64,000 nucleotides of DNA from NCBI RefSeq assembly GCF_019649055.1, contig NW_026570275.1:806001-870000 (forward strand). The letters are read 5' to 3'. A program made the translations under genes and the position numbers. The notes under the pieces were generated by a model. It saw only the letters and a list, made by a program, of their open reading frames with translations. It was not told the DNA's origin and did no database searches. Source of the DNA: Paramacrobiotus metropolitanus. Its lineage: Eukaryota > Tardigrada > Eutardigrada > Parachela > Macrobiotidae. Below are positions 11,400 through 23,509 of this stretch, in pieces (the stretch's first letter is position 1; every line of letters starts with the position of its first letter).

Positions 11400-14300
11400 C
11401 TTAGGATATGAACATTTCCTGGACGCTCCGGTTAAGAATATTTCTCGGAGTGTTCTCTCGAGATACGCTGCCAACTGTCCACCGTCAAACTTTCCATTCG
11501 CAGTGATTGTTAACTCTGACAAGCACGCTGAACCCGGACAGCATTAGCCAGCTACAATTGCTAAAAACCGAAAAAACGTTGTTTTTTTTATTTTTTTTAT
11601 TAGTTCTTTTATTTTACGGCATGAGTTTGACTTTAATATCTCGCAAACCCTTTCCGGCTACCAGTGGACTTTGACAAGAAAATCAGATCCAACTCCAACC
11701 TCCTAAATCCCCAACCAGCCGAAGAAAGCTCTCCTCATCAGGAAGTAACAGACATCAAAGCTAGTAACCTATCGAAAGGTTTCTGCCAGAGCTTGTAACT
11801 AGTAGCTGAGAAAAAAGTTATAGTTTTATGATTCTCTGTTGAATAAAAATCTTTCAAGTTAATGTATTCAACTGTTTAAGATCGACAAAGTTTCACACCA
11901 GGGTCTTTCTTTTCTTCTAATAGAATGCGATATCACCATTCTGATTCCAATCGCTAAATAACGGGAACAAATGCTACCCCTGAGGAAAATGGCTACGTTA
12001 AGTTAGCGACGAGTCTAGTATTAGGCGCCGGTAAAAATCAAAAAATAAATCCGGACAATATCATGTTGGTGTCGGTGACTTTGCGGAGATCTGAAAAAGA
12101 AGTTGGATTTATCGGAGAAGCCTTTAAAACCGTTTGAAAGCAATGATGGATAATTGTATCTTACAATTCTATCACAAAAATTTCATTGACTGCCCGTTAT
12201 ACCATATCGGACCGAGAAAATAACCATTCCTCTCTGAAGATTATGCGCTGATACGCAGCAATACTCAACCTGTCTAAACACTGCCGGTGAAAGATCATTG
12301 ACGGGTGTCTGGTACTCTGTGAACATTACCAAGGCAGCTTCTCTGGGATATAAAGCTGCACATTTTTACGAAATCGGGCACTTTCCAGAATCCCGTAAAG
12401 TCTTTTTTTTCGAATACATTCTGCATCCTTTATAACTGAAAACCGAGGCCAACGATGACCATCTAACGTCCAAAACGCCATGAAAGGAGCAATATACCGA
12501 AAAAATTATATTACAAGAGTTTGTCACGACCGAAGAACGAAAATGTGATCGAAAATATGCGACTTCGACCACTCGAAAAGGGTTATATACAAATGGTTCA
12601 CACGTTCCACCACAGCTAGGAGGAACACTATTATTTGATATTGTTAATTTTGATTTCAGGAGGCGGCTCGGTATGCAGGATGACAGGCTTTCGACACAAA
12701 TGATCTCCAAACTGAAGGATGTTAACGAACTCGTGTCAGATGGAATGGATTTCTTCAGTGAAATGTTCCATAACTTCTGTATTCATCCTGACGAATACCT
12801 ACGAACCCGTTGAATGCAGCAACTGAGGCATCAATGGTCACAACGTAATGCAATGACAGACCGGACTTAGCATTCGAATGCAACCTCTTTGTAGCGCAGG
12901 GCCCATATACTCTTACTTTTTAACACACTGTCGCTTTGGTTTAAGGAAGTAAGCGGCCATTTGTTCGGGTAGTGGCCCGATCCGTGGCCATCGTACCACG
13001 TCTACGACGAGAACGGAAAGTTCAAGTACGAAGGATCAACCTTTTGGGGGTTTGGAGTTTTAATGCGGGTGTCGTCCAGAATTCCTGCTTCCGGGCTTGA
13101 ACGCGCGTCAATATGCCGCCGGCGAAGGTCCCAGTGCGAACCAATGACCAACGGTTCGATAATGATCAGCATTGATGAGTATGCTGGCATGTTTACACAC
13201 AAATCACATTAGTCAACTTCCGTTTGATATAAACTCGTGTGTGACTTTTAGGTCGGCAGGAGTTTTTCAACATGTTTCCGGCAAATACTCCTGAGATCGT
13301 ACTATAAAACGTGTCAACAGAGGCAATAAAAGCAGCACCGTTGTGCCGGTTGATAGGCAGTTCTTGGGGATTTTAATTCAGGCAGAAACGAGACCGTTAC
13401 ATTTCCGGCTATGTACATAAATCACCTGGGAAGAGCGGTAACAGTTCATGGTGGTAATGGTACTGTGATGGTGGTTTTGGTTATGGTACTGTACTGTGTC
13501 CAGAAGACCGCTCCATGTCAGATTGAGAGATGCTCTGGCACGTTACTTGAATACCGGCTTAATTCATATTTTTCACACTCTTTACGAATTTTCAAATATA
13601 AAACCTAGTACACACTCCTTGCGAACGCCTGTAAACTAGGACAACGTATATTCGCCCGGTGGCACGGTATTACAGTGATGGTGACAAGGAGCCAATTGTT
13701 AGAGAGTCACAATGCCGGGTAAACTACTTGCGTTCTTCAGTTGGCATTACAATATACGCTGCATTAATAATCACGTATATATATTTCCCGCTTATATGAC
13801 TCTGCCGGGATCTGTTAGTAGTGCAAAACCCGCCAATCGCTAGAATCAAAATCGTAGACAGATAAACAGGAATAATAATGCATTTCCCCAAACACATCGC
13901 CTTGAGCCGGCTACAGACACAAGTACCTGAGAACACACAAATGGGGCTTATAAGACACTATTTTTAACCGTTAAATGTTACGGTACAAAATTCTCACTTA
14001 ATCAACATGAACAGATCATGCAGTTTTTCCTTACATTACTCACATCATCATGCATTGATGGACCATGGCAAGTTGACTGCCCCAGCGTCTGTAATAAGTC
14101 GCAAGTGGCGCACAATTGCAAAAATTGTACAGATGACCATCAGATCGACCAGTAATATGTCTATCTTACATCTGCCACTTAATAATTCATCAATTTTACA
14201 TATTTTTTCTTTTTCTTAACAGGGATAGGCGCAGTTAAAAGTCAGAACTGAACGCTGATTTTTCCTTAAGGTATTTAAGAGTGCTTACGGCTAAATTTTC

Positions 14301-15986
14301 CGTTAAAACTCTGTCCAGCAAACGAACAGTTCCACAAGGTGAACCTTCGGGAGACAGGGTCCGGTGAGGCGCTGCTTCATTGCGGCTAGGAGCCGCAGTA
14401 GGTCATCCCGCTTCAAATTTTTAAGTACCATCAGCCGGGTCGAATCACTGAGGCACTTGAGTATGCACGCCGGTACCCAATACAGGGTATCGTCCGAGTA
14501 ATACCGAACGTCGGCATAGCGTTCCGCGATCCGGAAGCGCAAACAACGGGAAAGTTGGCATCACTTGTCAGTAGGCTTTTCCATACTGAACGTGCACGGC
14601 GACAGCGGATGCACTCAATAGAGTGCAATGTTTAAAAGATCTCCAGCAACAGTAACATGGGCAACTGGGATCATGGACTATTATGACCTCCCTCGTTGAA
14701 CGACACGTTCTGGTTTATCCGTTCGATCTTTGGCATGGCCATAAATTCTGCATGGCGGCATACTTCTTCCTCCAGAAAGTACAGTCTTAACGTAGTTGTA
14801 CTGGCATTTTATAGAGCGTACAATAAGCATACTTTAAAAGTGGTAAACAATAAAAAGTTTGTTCACGTAACGAATGACCGTTCAGAATTGTATTTGCGAA
14901 AACAATCTGTTCGGAGATGTGGCAGCTTCGATGAACCGTTGTACGGAGTAACCGAACAGCAACGTACAAAGCTAAGAATTTTCAGATTGCCGATATACTA
15001 GTCATTCGGGAGCATTCATACTCGGTGTCAGCATTAGACTCTCTTTTTGTTTTTTTGGGCTCCTGCAGCAGGACTGGGGAACGCTGGGAGATTAACCATT
15101 TATGTCCATTCAAAAAATGAGTCACGGGTAAAATTTTATATCCAATGGTACTGAGCATGTCAACAGACGGGTAGGGGCAAAAGCAGTCTTTTTGAAACCG
15201 CTTAGAAAAATCGGTTTTTTATAGAAAATACTCTCTGCAGGCATTGTGTATTTCGGTATCCGGAAATAGACGGAGATTCCAGATTTTGTTACGAAATCAC
15301 TAAGCATGTTTTACGGTTCACGGGTACGGCGCATCAAAGGAATACCGCTTAAAATTCTCAGAGCGCTGACCTTTGTAAGCCGATGAACTGCACCATAACA
15401 TCGCCAAGAGTTGGATGAACTTGGATCATTTGTTCGGTTACGCCCATAAATGGATCGTCCATGTACCCCGACAGGACGGATCACTATCAACGGGCTGATT
15501 GGTGATGCGATCAATAGCGGACCGTGGCAGCTAGTATACGATCTCCTGGAAGTTTTTCCTGCAGAGCGTGCGAATTCACGCCTTCACACCAAATTTTACA
15601 TCTAAAATGTTCAACCTGTCTAATTGATTCTGTACAGATTCAGGTCACTGGCATCAACGAGCCGAGTACGATTACCGCTCTGAGAATCTCGATTACTACC
15701 CAACCGACATAAAGTGAGTGCCGCTTGGCTATGGACGGCTTGCATGGGGTCTTAGGAAGTTCTTTTGGTGAATCAGGTAACATCACTGAATTGTCACTTT
15801 CCACAAAAGCAGCTCGACCGGTATCTTTTTACCTTTTCCCTAATTTCTCATCCAAAGCTGTGGGAGCTCTCCCACAAAGGCCTAAACATGTATGCACGCC
15901 AAGACCAGAAAGCACTGCAAAGCCGGCCTCCCGAATGAGGGACTGCATGCTTTATACTGCTCATGATAAACAATCGCAAATGAGCA
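11400..15986. other. Long stretch without recognised gene
   Basis: No domain, RNA gene or mobile-element terminus can be recognised. Short open segments exist on both strands (for example 12366-12710, 14303-14542 and 14696-15001) but none shows a convincing family motif. A weak GGT/TGG-rich run lies near 13440-13490. The region may be old, eroded transposon sequence. Confidence 0.35.
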
Positions 15987-16014
15987 GGCCAACGTGTTGT
16001 GTAACACGTTGGCC
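15987..16014. repeat. Perfect 12-bp hairpin
   Basis: GGCCAACGTGTT and its exact complement AACACGTTGGCC are separated by a 4-nt loop (GTGT). It lies in a non-coding stretch. It could be a decayed transposon end or a chance palindrome; no flanking target duplication was seen. Confidence 0.6.
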
Positions 16015-16616
16015 AAAGAACAGAACACAAAGGCATTACATAAGTATGTATGCCAACAGACGTACACAATGTCTAGGGAAGAAAAGAAAGTCTAGAAAAA
16101 GAGCACAAACAGGCACTAACAAAGATTTTAATTTTTTTAAAGAATTATGAACAGAAGTACTTTATTAAAAGATTAAATAATCATGTTTAAATAAAGCGAC
16201 TCCGCTCTGGCCGGATGCCCTTTCGACATACTAAGCATCGTGCTCTCCGCTGGGGTACGAATCCGAGCGAGCAATCGATCCGTAAGTCATTTGTGTAAGT
16301 TTGAAATATTTTTCCGAGGCAACAAGGACACGTTGCGTGACCACAACGCAATTCTACGAAGGAGAGCAGTACCTTCTTGCGACGGAAGTCCCAGTAACAT
16401 ATCTGGCATTCCCAATGATTTCTTTTTGTTGATTGGTCGGCATTGAATCCACTGTAAGGGCCGATGACGTTAACTGGTGCGTTGTTCCAGCTGCTGTTGT
16501 ATTACTAGTGGTCGCAGATTCTGTCGGCTGTAAAGTTGATTCTGTCGGCTGTAACATAGTTGCTGGAAGTATGTTCGCGTACAGCACGTGCGTTTGTGGT
16601 GCTGATCACCACAATA

Positions 16617-17024
16617 TACCGTAATTATCGAATTTGCACCTCCCCTCGTAATAAGCCCCCCCAAAAATCGTTTGAAAAATAGCGCCTCCCCCGAATTTAC
16701 CGCCCAGGGGGCGTTATTAAATGTTTAGCGGTGCAAAATGATAGATATACCGCAAATTGCTTCATAATATGAATAAACAGTAAACGGTCACAAAAATAAT
16801 GTGGTGCTATGCTCAACAATGCTGTTCGCAAGGCTGTGGAACTGCATATGCCGATATCTACTGCGTTCAGTTTCAACAGAGCAGATGCGCAGTAGTTGGA
16901 AAAATAACGGCCCACTTCGAAACATACTGTTTGAAAAACAGTACCACCCCCCGAAATAAGCCCCCCTCCAACAGGACCTTCGAACTTTTTGCACCCCAGG
17001 GGTGCAAATTCGACAAATACGGTA
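16617..17024. mobile_element. MITE-like non-autonomous DNA element
   Basis: A 408-bp unit has inverted ends: left TACCGTAATTATCGAATTT and right AAATTCGACAAATACGGTA, which are near-complementary over about 24 bp. Runs of C/G follow inside both ends (AAGCCCCCCC on the left, AAGCCCCCCT on the right). If the outermost TA is read as the target site, both sides carry TA. Short length, inverted ends and absence of a transposase frame fit a miniature inverted-repeat element. Confidence 0.65.
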
Positions 17025-17273
17025 ACTTCAAGTGCTAACATATGCCCTAAATATATCACATCCAGCAACTCGGAAAACGAAACAACTGATTCATACTCCC
17101 ATTCTTTATTGCTCTCCTTGGAGCATAATATATGCTACGGGATGATTAAATGACCCGCATTCGATCAGCCCCATCCACTATCGTACAATAACAACTCTCA
17201 CACAATCAACATCCCATCCAGAATTCATTTACCTTACGATAACAAGCTAGCAATCGATACAAGCGATCACTGC

Positions 17274-17409
17274 ACTCACAGCGTATGTCGGAGAATACCA
17301 CACGTTACATCGTTGGTGAATGATCCGCAATAGATCACGGCACTCACAGCTTATGTCGGAGAATCCCACACGTTACATCGTTGGTGAATGATCCGCAATA
17401 GATCACGGC
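17274..17409 (+). repeat. Tandem duplication of 68 bp
   Basis: Two adjacent copies of a unit starting ACTCACAGC and containing TGTCGGAGAAT and CGTTGGTGAATGATCC lie at a spacing of 68 bp with only about three differences, so the duplication is recent. Confidence 0.85.
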
Positions 17410-17916
17410 TTAGGATAACAGGCAAGATATATCTTTCGAATGTATGGTATAGATGCGGATCTGTGATTGAGCAGAATAATGGCGATTTTGACAGGAATAG
17501 CGGATGTTGTTTAAGTTCACCCGTTAAAGCTTCAGTTTCGTATGTTATCCGTAGAAAACTGTCTGCAACGCTGATATCCAATATCATGAATTCGTAGTCA
17601 GCACTACAATAAATCGTAGGTGTCCTATCATCGTCCATTTTGTATCAACGCTATTTTTCTGTAGATGTTTAGCTGAGCTATATCGCACTAAGCCGAGCAA
17701 ACCATTATGCATCCGGCAGTTCAAACCGAAGAAGCGCAACTCGTAATTGGCGAGACGGACAGTGGCCTGTTTAGGCAGGTTCTTGCAGTTCATAGGGTTG
17801 TAATGAAAAGCGTTTAGCGATATTCCGTTGTCCGATTGCGCTGGTAGAAACCGGTACTGATGAACATGGTCAGTTAGAATCGATGGACTGTGCAGGTTGC
17901 TTAAATATGCAGTCAA
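17351..17916 (-). CDS. Unrecognised overlapping frames, possible gene remnant
   Basis: Two partly overlapping minus frames (17916-17584 and 17638-17351) have protein-like composition. The first contains NGISLNAFHYNPMN and LANYELRFFGLNCR; the second contains ADYEFMILDISVAD and LYHTFERYILPVIL. I do not recognise either. The segments could come from a decayed viral or transposon gene or from a host gene. The 3' end overlaps the 68-bp duplication. Confidence 0.25.
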
Positions 17917-18099
17917 ATTTTAGAACAAGATTGAAGGCTTAGATAGCGGACTATAGTTGAACGATAACCGACCGGCGTTGTGAAAGACGTTGATATTTGT
18001 GAAGTGCAAAACTATTTATAAGCATCAGAGAAGGCGCTGTAATGCGCTCACAGTCGAAAGATTCATGCAAGTTCTTGTGTATTTATTCTGTGCCAGTAA

Positions 18100-18445
18100 G
18101 TTAAAAATCGTGTCGCTTGTAGGATCTTTCTGAGCGATGAGAAAGTAAAACAACTGACGCGATCTCCTGGCTAATGAAAACTAAAAATTGAATGTTGCTT
18201 TCTGCGATCTTTTCTAATAGTAGAAGCTTATTTGTCGCTTCAAGCGATCTTTTATTTAACCGAAGAAAAAATTTAGATCTGCAATCTGTTCTAAATGACA
18301 AAACTAGTTGTCGCTTTGTGAGATCATTTGAGGTAAAATTTTTTTTCTCGCTTAAGCGATCGTTTTTCTGGAAACAAAACATGTGCCGCTTATGCGATCT
18401 TTTCGCTGCATATAAACATGTGTTTCTTGTGCGATCTTTTGGTGA
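18100..18445 (+). repeat. Interspersed short-repeat array (about nine diverged 38-40 bp units)
   Basis: A core of the form GTCGCTTnnGCGATCTTTT recurs at intervals of roughly 38-40 bp, about nine times. The best copies are near 18233 (GTCGCTTCAAGCGATCTTTT), 18349 (CTCGCTTAAGCGATCGTTTT) and 18386 (GCCGCTTATGCGATCTTTTC). The core is itself semi-palindromic (CGCTT/AAGCG). Sequence between cores is less conserved but often contains AAACATGTG or AAAACTAG. This is best explained as an old minisatellite under uneven decay. Confidence 0.7.
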
Positions 18446-18460
18446 CCAGTTACTTTGCAT

Positions 18461-19377
18461 GATGCATCAATAGGATGTCAGGGATAATTGGTTAGCCAAA
18501 ACAACCACTTCGTATTTTTTATGATTAAAAATTCGATTTAGGTTAAAGGGATGGATTACGGATAGAACACGGGACATGAATACGGCTGTTTTTGTGTTTT
18601 GAAAAACTATCTATGCGAAAAATATGGCCTTTGATATTTTGTTTTGCAGATGCTTACCTTACTTACGTGGGAAAACACTCACATATGTTAATATCATGCT
18701 CATAGTGGTTGCAAAGGTTGCCACACAACTCTTCTTCACATTCATTCAAAGAAATAAGAACTCCCTCGCTGCAGATGGGCAGTCATCGTACTGAAAAACT
18801 TCGTCATTGAGGTCAGCGATAGAGTCACGAGCTGTGTGCAATTGATTGTGACGACCCCATCCACCACAGTTCAAGCAGTCGGTTTTGGCCATAATATGTT
18901 ATGCAAAGGCTGGTAAAAGGTCAAAGTATAACTTGACAGATTTCATCGTATTGAACTTGTCGATCTGCGACTCCGTGTATTTACATGAACATTCGTGCCT
19001 CCGGGGTTGCACAACCAATTATGCAATAAAATTTTTGTTTTGCCAAATTCCTAACAGGGAACGTTCTTGGCTATCCGTTAGCCAAAATGTTAGGTAACCG
19101 GTGACTAATCCGTTATGCCACCAGCGAACGAAACTTGACTATTTGTTGGTGGAAGTTCGAACGTTGCATCAGATTTAGGTATGCAGTATGATTACTGATT
19201 ACTTATCACATCACTTTCAGTAGATTATGGACGTCTTTGAAACGCTAGAAAGCGCAGCAGCAGATGCATTAAATTTTTTAGAGTGCAAACTATCTGCGAT
19301 ACAGGGTCGGACCATGCCAAACTGATGTGACAAATTTGAAATCCAAGCTTTGAGGCTTTTAAACTAGTGGAATTAAA
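18461..19377. other. No recognised gene
   Basis: AT-rich intergenic sequence with one unremarkable short open segment (18885-19097, plus). No repeats or RNA genes seen. Confidence 0.4.
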
Positions 19378-20096
19378 TTAAAACTTTAGGCGGTTTTGGG
19401 CTACTCGCAGGGTTGGTACACTCATGTGATGTAGGGTGTTCTGGTCCGGGTCGAAGGCGGTATTGGGGGGCCGCCATTTTTCCTGGTGCCATGCGTCATC
19501 CAGCATTTCGTCAACCGCTTCGGCCCATCCATCATCCCAGTTATCATCTATGATGTCTTCATTGTTGGGGTTCTCCGTGATCGTCGTGGGATCTCCGGGG
19601 ACTACATCCGCCTGGTCCTTTGTTGTCATGCAGTCCTCCTGGAATGAGTCCTCCTGGGTCGCGGTAGTGGGTCCCTCCTTGGTCCCCTCGGTCTCCGGGG
19701 TCACTTCCGGTCTCGGACATCCACAGATAATAGATCCCGTTTCGGGACCAGAAACGGAAGTCCCGATTCCGGGACTGAAACAGGCTTGCGAATGATGTTT
19801 CGATAGTAGGGTCTGCCGTTGGAGTAGACGATTTTTGTTGACGTCCAGAGGCACTTTATCGCTGTGGAAACCTGTGATGTCGCGAAGGACGGATGAATCC
19901 GCGCTCGAATTTCATTACAGATGTCATTATGGTTGATACGCGCGTGTATGGGTACGGAATCCGTCGTAAAACTGTAATTAGTCTTAAGAAACGCTTCAAT
20001 ACGGCCAAAAAAATCCATAATAGATATAACGTATAAAAATGGGACAATTTTAATGCGCAAATCGTTACACAGAGGATTATAGCGCCAGGTAAACAA
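19378..20096 (-). CDS. Unrecognised protein: helical N-terminal domain, acidic C-terminal frame
   Basis: The frame 20096-19701 contains a compact helix-rich stretch (MDFFGRIEAFLKTNYSF, then NHNDICNEIRARIH, then TSQVSTAIKCLW) that resembles a small winged-helix or helix-turn-helix fold by pattern only. The overlapping frame 19854-19378 has a Thr/Glu/Pro-rich part and a very acidic, Trp-containing segment (NWDDGWAEAVDEMLDDAW) like an acidic activation or protein-interaction tail. The two may belong to one spliced gene. No family identified; the function is unknown. Confidence 0.35.
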
Positions 20097-20329
20097 TAAA
20101 AAATCGTAGGGTTACATATACCTGATCCCCTACCAGAAATAAAAAGATATCCGGCATACGGAAAATAATAATGATTATGCTGACAGTATATTAATTCGAC
20201 ATTTTTTTTGCTATTTTTAATAAATTACAAAATTTTTGTCCCGTTTTGTTTATAAGTTTTTCAAGTTTTGCTATTTTTTTCGATTTTTTTGTGCCAATGT
20301 TTAACCGAAAGAGCAGACGAGCACATTGA

Positions 20330-20580
20330 GAAACACGGGGGTACAGTAGCATTCTGAGAAACACGGACCAAGGCGCACCGCTTGGTGTTGGCAGAGCTCC
20401 TGAACCGGCGCCATATGGGCAACCGGCCGGCAACCCTGTGGCGTAGCTCCGCAACAGGCCGGGTGCAATGGTACTGCTACGGCACCGGCCAGGCGCCCTT
20501 ACGACGCGGCGGGAGCGGCGTCCCGCAGAAGGCCGGCATACGGGCCGGGTTCAATCAAGGCGCTTGGCTGCTCTCTTAGT
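20330..20580. other. GC-rich island of unknown nature
   Basis: The composition jumps to strongly GC-rich (GCGCCATATGGGCAACCGG, GCGGCGGGAGCGGCG) between AT-rich flanks. It interrupts the minus-strand ORF cluster. Open segments cross it on both strands but none is recognisable. It may be a separate insertion. Confidence 0.4.
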
Positions 20581-21640
20581 TTCACGCCGGCTTCAGCTTC
20601 CGCAACGGTATACAATTTCTTTTTAACGAATTCCGTTGTGATATTACCGACAAATTTTTGCGTTAGAGGTAGCACCGGCGTAAACCGGACGAGGAAAAAG
20701 ATTATCAAGAGCACAACTACCATTATTCCCGCATATGCCAGATATCACTTAACCTTGCCCAAGTGGTCCATTTTCACTGCTGTTTCGATGCGACCTTGCA
20801 AATACGTATCAAGGGAATTTTGTCCGTAATTAGTGCAGCTAGCTCGGATGTTGCCGCTAATAATTCACCCGTCGGATTAATTGCTGGCGCTATAATAATA
20901 TCTGTGTGGTCGATCTCTACATCAAATTTTTTCGTGTCTTGTAGTTGTTTCATGAAAACGATGGCTCCACGATTAGCGAATTATCATTAACGTAAGAATA
21001 GATAACTTTATTCAAGCTCATTATTGAATTTGTTCTCAAACATGGTTGGAATTTCTGCGCAGTAATTTCGCCCAACGAGACCGTAAAAGTTTTTTCGTTC
21101 AAAAGAAATAGGGGTTCACTGCCACATCTGTTCTGCAGACTGCACACCTCAACGTTAATTTGTGTACACGAGCGTAAGTAACCGTAATTAACGTACGCTG
21201 AAAGATGCAGACACTTACCATAACCCGCAGCCCGGGCAGCTAATACACCGCTTTTGAGCGAAAGAGCCTGTAATAAGAATAACTGATTTTTATCTTCCTG
21301 GCAATCAGACGCTGAAATTCGGCGCGAAGGGTAATTAAACCTTTGCGTGTTACGGTCTTCATAAAACTGAAAATGTGCTCCGCGGAAAATTTCATTTGGA
21401 CTTTTCAAAAACATGCTAGGAGCAACTTTTTTTGTTAAAAACTCAGCAAAAAGATCGTTTTCGTTTAATACTGGCCAGCCACGAAGATCACACAGATCCG
21501 TTGGTCTAAATGCTAAGAGAAAATCCACCTGTTGAATGTGTTCTGAGAGCCGGTAAACAATGCTGTTATTTACAACTATGAAGGCAAAATTAGCTGATCC
21601 GTTATAGAGCGACCCACATTTGCAGGGCGAGGCCTGGCGC
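20499..21640 (-). CDS. Compact unrecognised ORF cluster, possibly membrane glycoprotein remnant
   Basis: Three minus-strand open segments lie end to end. The first (about 21640-20950) is Cys-containing, with CLHLSAYVNYGYLRSC and CSLQNRCG. The second, 59 codons long (20953-20774), overlaps the first by the ATGA arrangement. The third (20723-20499) starts with a transmembrane helix (MVVVLLIIFFLVRFTPVLP). A Cys-rich ectodomain followed by a membrane segment would fit a viral or transposon envelope-like or host glycoprotein remnant, but no family motif is visible. Looks partly decayed. Confidence 0.35.
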
Positions 21641-21649
21641 TAAATTGGG

Positions 21650-23402
21650 TCCCACACAAAGCCTGAATGACGGACTGAATAATTTTGACTAACGTTTTTC
21701 CATAATATTTGCCACCAACCGCTTTTCCCTAGTTTTCGCCACCTTCGACTAACGTTTTTGCCACCAACCGTGGCATTAACTTGGTCGTTAATGACTTCCA
21801 TTTAAATTTGCCTCGAAAAAACAACTGATAACTGATCGGTCAGTGGTTCGCATATAGCCCCACTCCGGGGTTGGTGTCCCGGAAAACTGCCACACGTTGC
21901 TCTGTTTCACCATTGGATTGCCGAAGCAGTTGGTGGTGTGCACCAAATGTCAGCACTCATTTGGGGACAGCACTCATTTGAAGACAGGTTGCACGACACT
22001 CCTTCACATGTTTATCTGCTCTATAGTACGTCCGACAAAGCGGCGAATACCGAATAGCAACAGGATTATGGAAGACGTAAAGAAGTACCAAAGCAAACAC
22101 AATCGGCTTTTTCAATATTGGGTGTCGCCGGGGAACGCTTTTATTGGTCACCGGGTTGCACAGCGGCTGAACCAACGGCTCTTTGGTATTAATGCGTAAG
22201 CCAGGTCTGACATTGCTTAACATTGTGTTTTCTTAGTTTTCCTGGAGAGTAGTGACCTTTTTCATCTCAGTTACTGCATTTGGCTAGTTCATGTAATATA
22301 TTTATCAGATCGTAATTATAAGGTATCACTGAAGCATTCAACAATTTGGGGCTCGAGTGAATAGCCTAATAAAAGTTCATAAATATCCTTTGTCTCGAAG
22401 ATGAATTGTGTCGAAGGTCTCTTATCTCGCATGCCGAGCCGACTCCAGAAACTAAAAGGCAACGCTAAATAACATTGTCCTGTCTAAATTTTGTAAAACG
22501 TAAGAATTTAATTAAGACTACTTTTGCGAGTGCGAAGCACCTTATTCTTGACCACTTTTCAAGCGTCGGCCGTGATTTTCTCGGGCATTGGAACAATATA
22601 CTGCTATTTTTCCTGATCTGTTTGGACGTTAGATGGTCATCCGTTGGCCTCGATTTTCAGATTTAAATAATGCTGATTCCTGAATATATTCGACAAGTAA
22701 ACCTTCCCGGGAATCAAGGAAGTGCCAAACTTCGTAAGCCTTTGCAACATCACAACTTAGAGAAACTGCTTTGATAATTTCAAACGATTTCGTGAATAAT
22801 GCTCCCAGACATGTTCCTCGGGAGACGTCTGATGTGCTCAGTTACTTGATGTGGCAGCATAACGGCCGCATTGTCAGAGGACCAATGGAAGAGCCGTACT
22901 ACACTGTAATGCCATTGCCGGACACAACCAATCCCGTCCGTCCAGGCTGCTGGTGCAGTTCGTCTGCTCCCACTCTCCCAACTTTCCCGGTAATGAATGG
23001 CCTCATGAATATCGCTTGCGGCCCGTCAGGAAGACCGATGGAGGGTGGATCCAGTGCTTCTTCCGCCCGCACCGGGTGATCGACTAGTGGGTCGTCCAGT
23101 TAACACAGCTTGCAGGTGGTTCGCGAGATCGGCGAGCGCCATTTCATGGGAAAAACCGAGCCTATACGTCGGGGCGCGACAACGGCGACTAAGACGGGCT
23201 GGATAAGTAAACTCTGCCCACGCTCCCTTTTTCGAACTTAGAAGCTTATTTTTCGGTTTTTGGCAATGAGTAGGTGATCGCTTGGTTCGGTGGGTAGCAA
23301 AACGAAGCATTATTTGCAACGAACTTATTGCACAACATCGAAAGTGAGATGATGCAATTTGTGCATCTCATGAAATCATTGAAATGGAGTCATAATATTC
23401 TG
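21650..23402. other. No recognised gene; flank of the central Polinton
   Basis: Only short open segments are present. The one at 22771-23079 (plus) has protein-like text (YLMWQHNGRIVRGPMEEPYY, then CGPSGRPMEGG) and may be a host exon remnant. The last bases before 23403 are the left side of the Polinton insertion site. Confidence 0.35.
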
Positions 23403-23408
23403 ATGGCC
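23403..23408. repeat. Target-site duplication, left copy
   Basis: ATGGCC immediately precedes the left terminal inverted repeat and is repeated exactly right after the right terminal repeat at 48240-48245. A 6-bp duplication is the known length for Maverick/Polinton insertion. Confidence 0.9.
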
Positions 23409-23509
23409 TGATGAGTGAAATGCCATTTCACTGAATGGCAAAATCACCCCCCCGGGAACATTCACCCAGGGCCCCCCATAAAAATGTTAAAATTAATAAA
23501 AAATAAATT
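23409..23509 (+). repeat. Left terminal inverted repeat of the Polinton
   Basis: Starts TGATGAGTGAAATGCC and matches the reverse complement of 48137-48239. The first 50 bp are identical; the following 50 bp differ by a few substitutions and small indels. Similarity fades after an AT-rich stretch (AAATTAATAAAAAATAAA). The repeat contains a near-perfect palindrome, AGTGAAATGCCATTTCACT. Confidence 0.92.

Noticed and set aside
18100-18445. A CRISPR array
   Set aside because: Repeats are diverged, spacing is uneven, the inter-repeat sequence partly repeats too, there are no cas genes, and the context is a spliced-gene eukaryote.
20774-20953. Bacterial operon or contamination, from the ATGA start-stop overlap
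   Set aside because: The upstream segment appears to open after a TTTAG acceptor-like site, no Shine-Dalgarno sites precede the starts, and the flanks are eukaryotic transposon sequence; the overlap may be chance.
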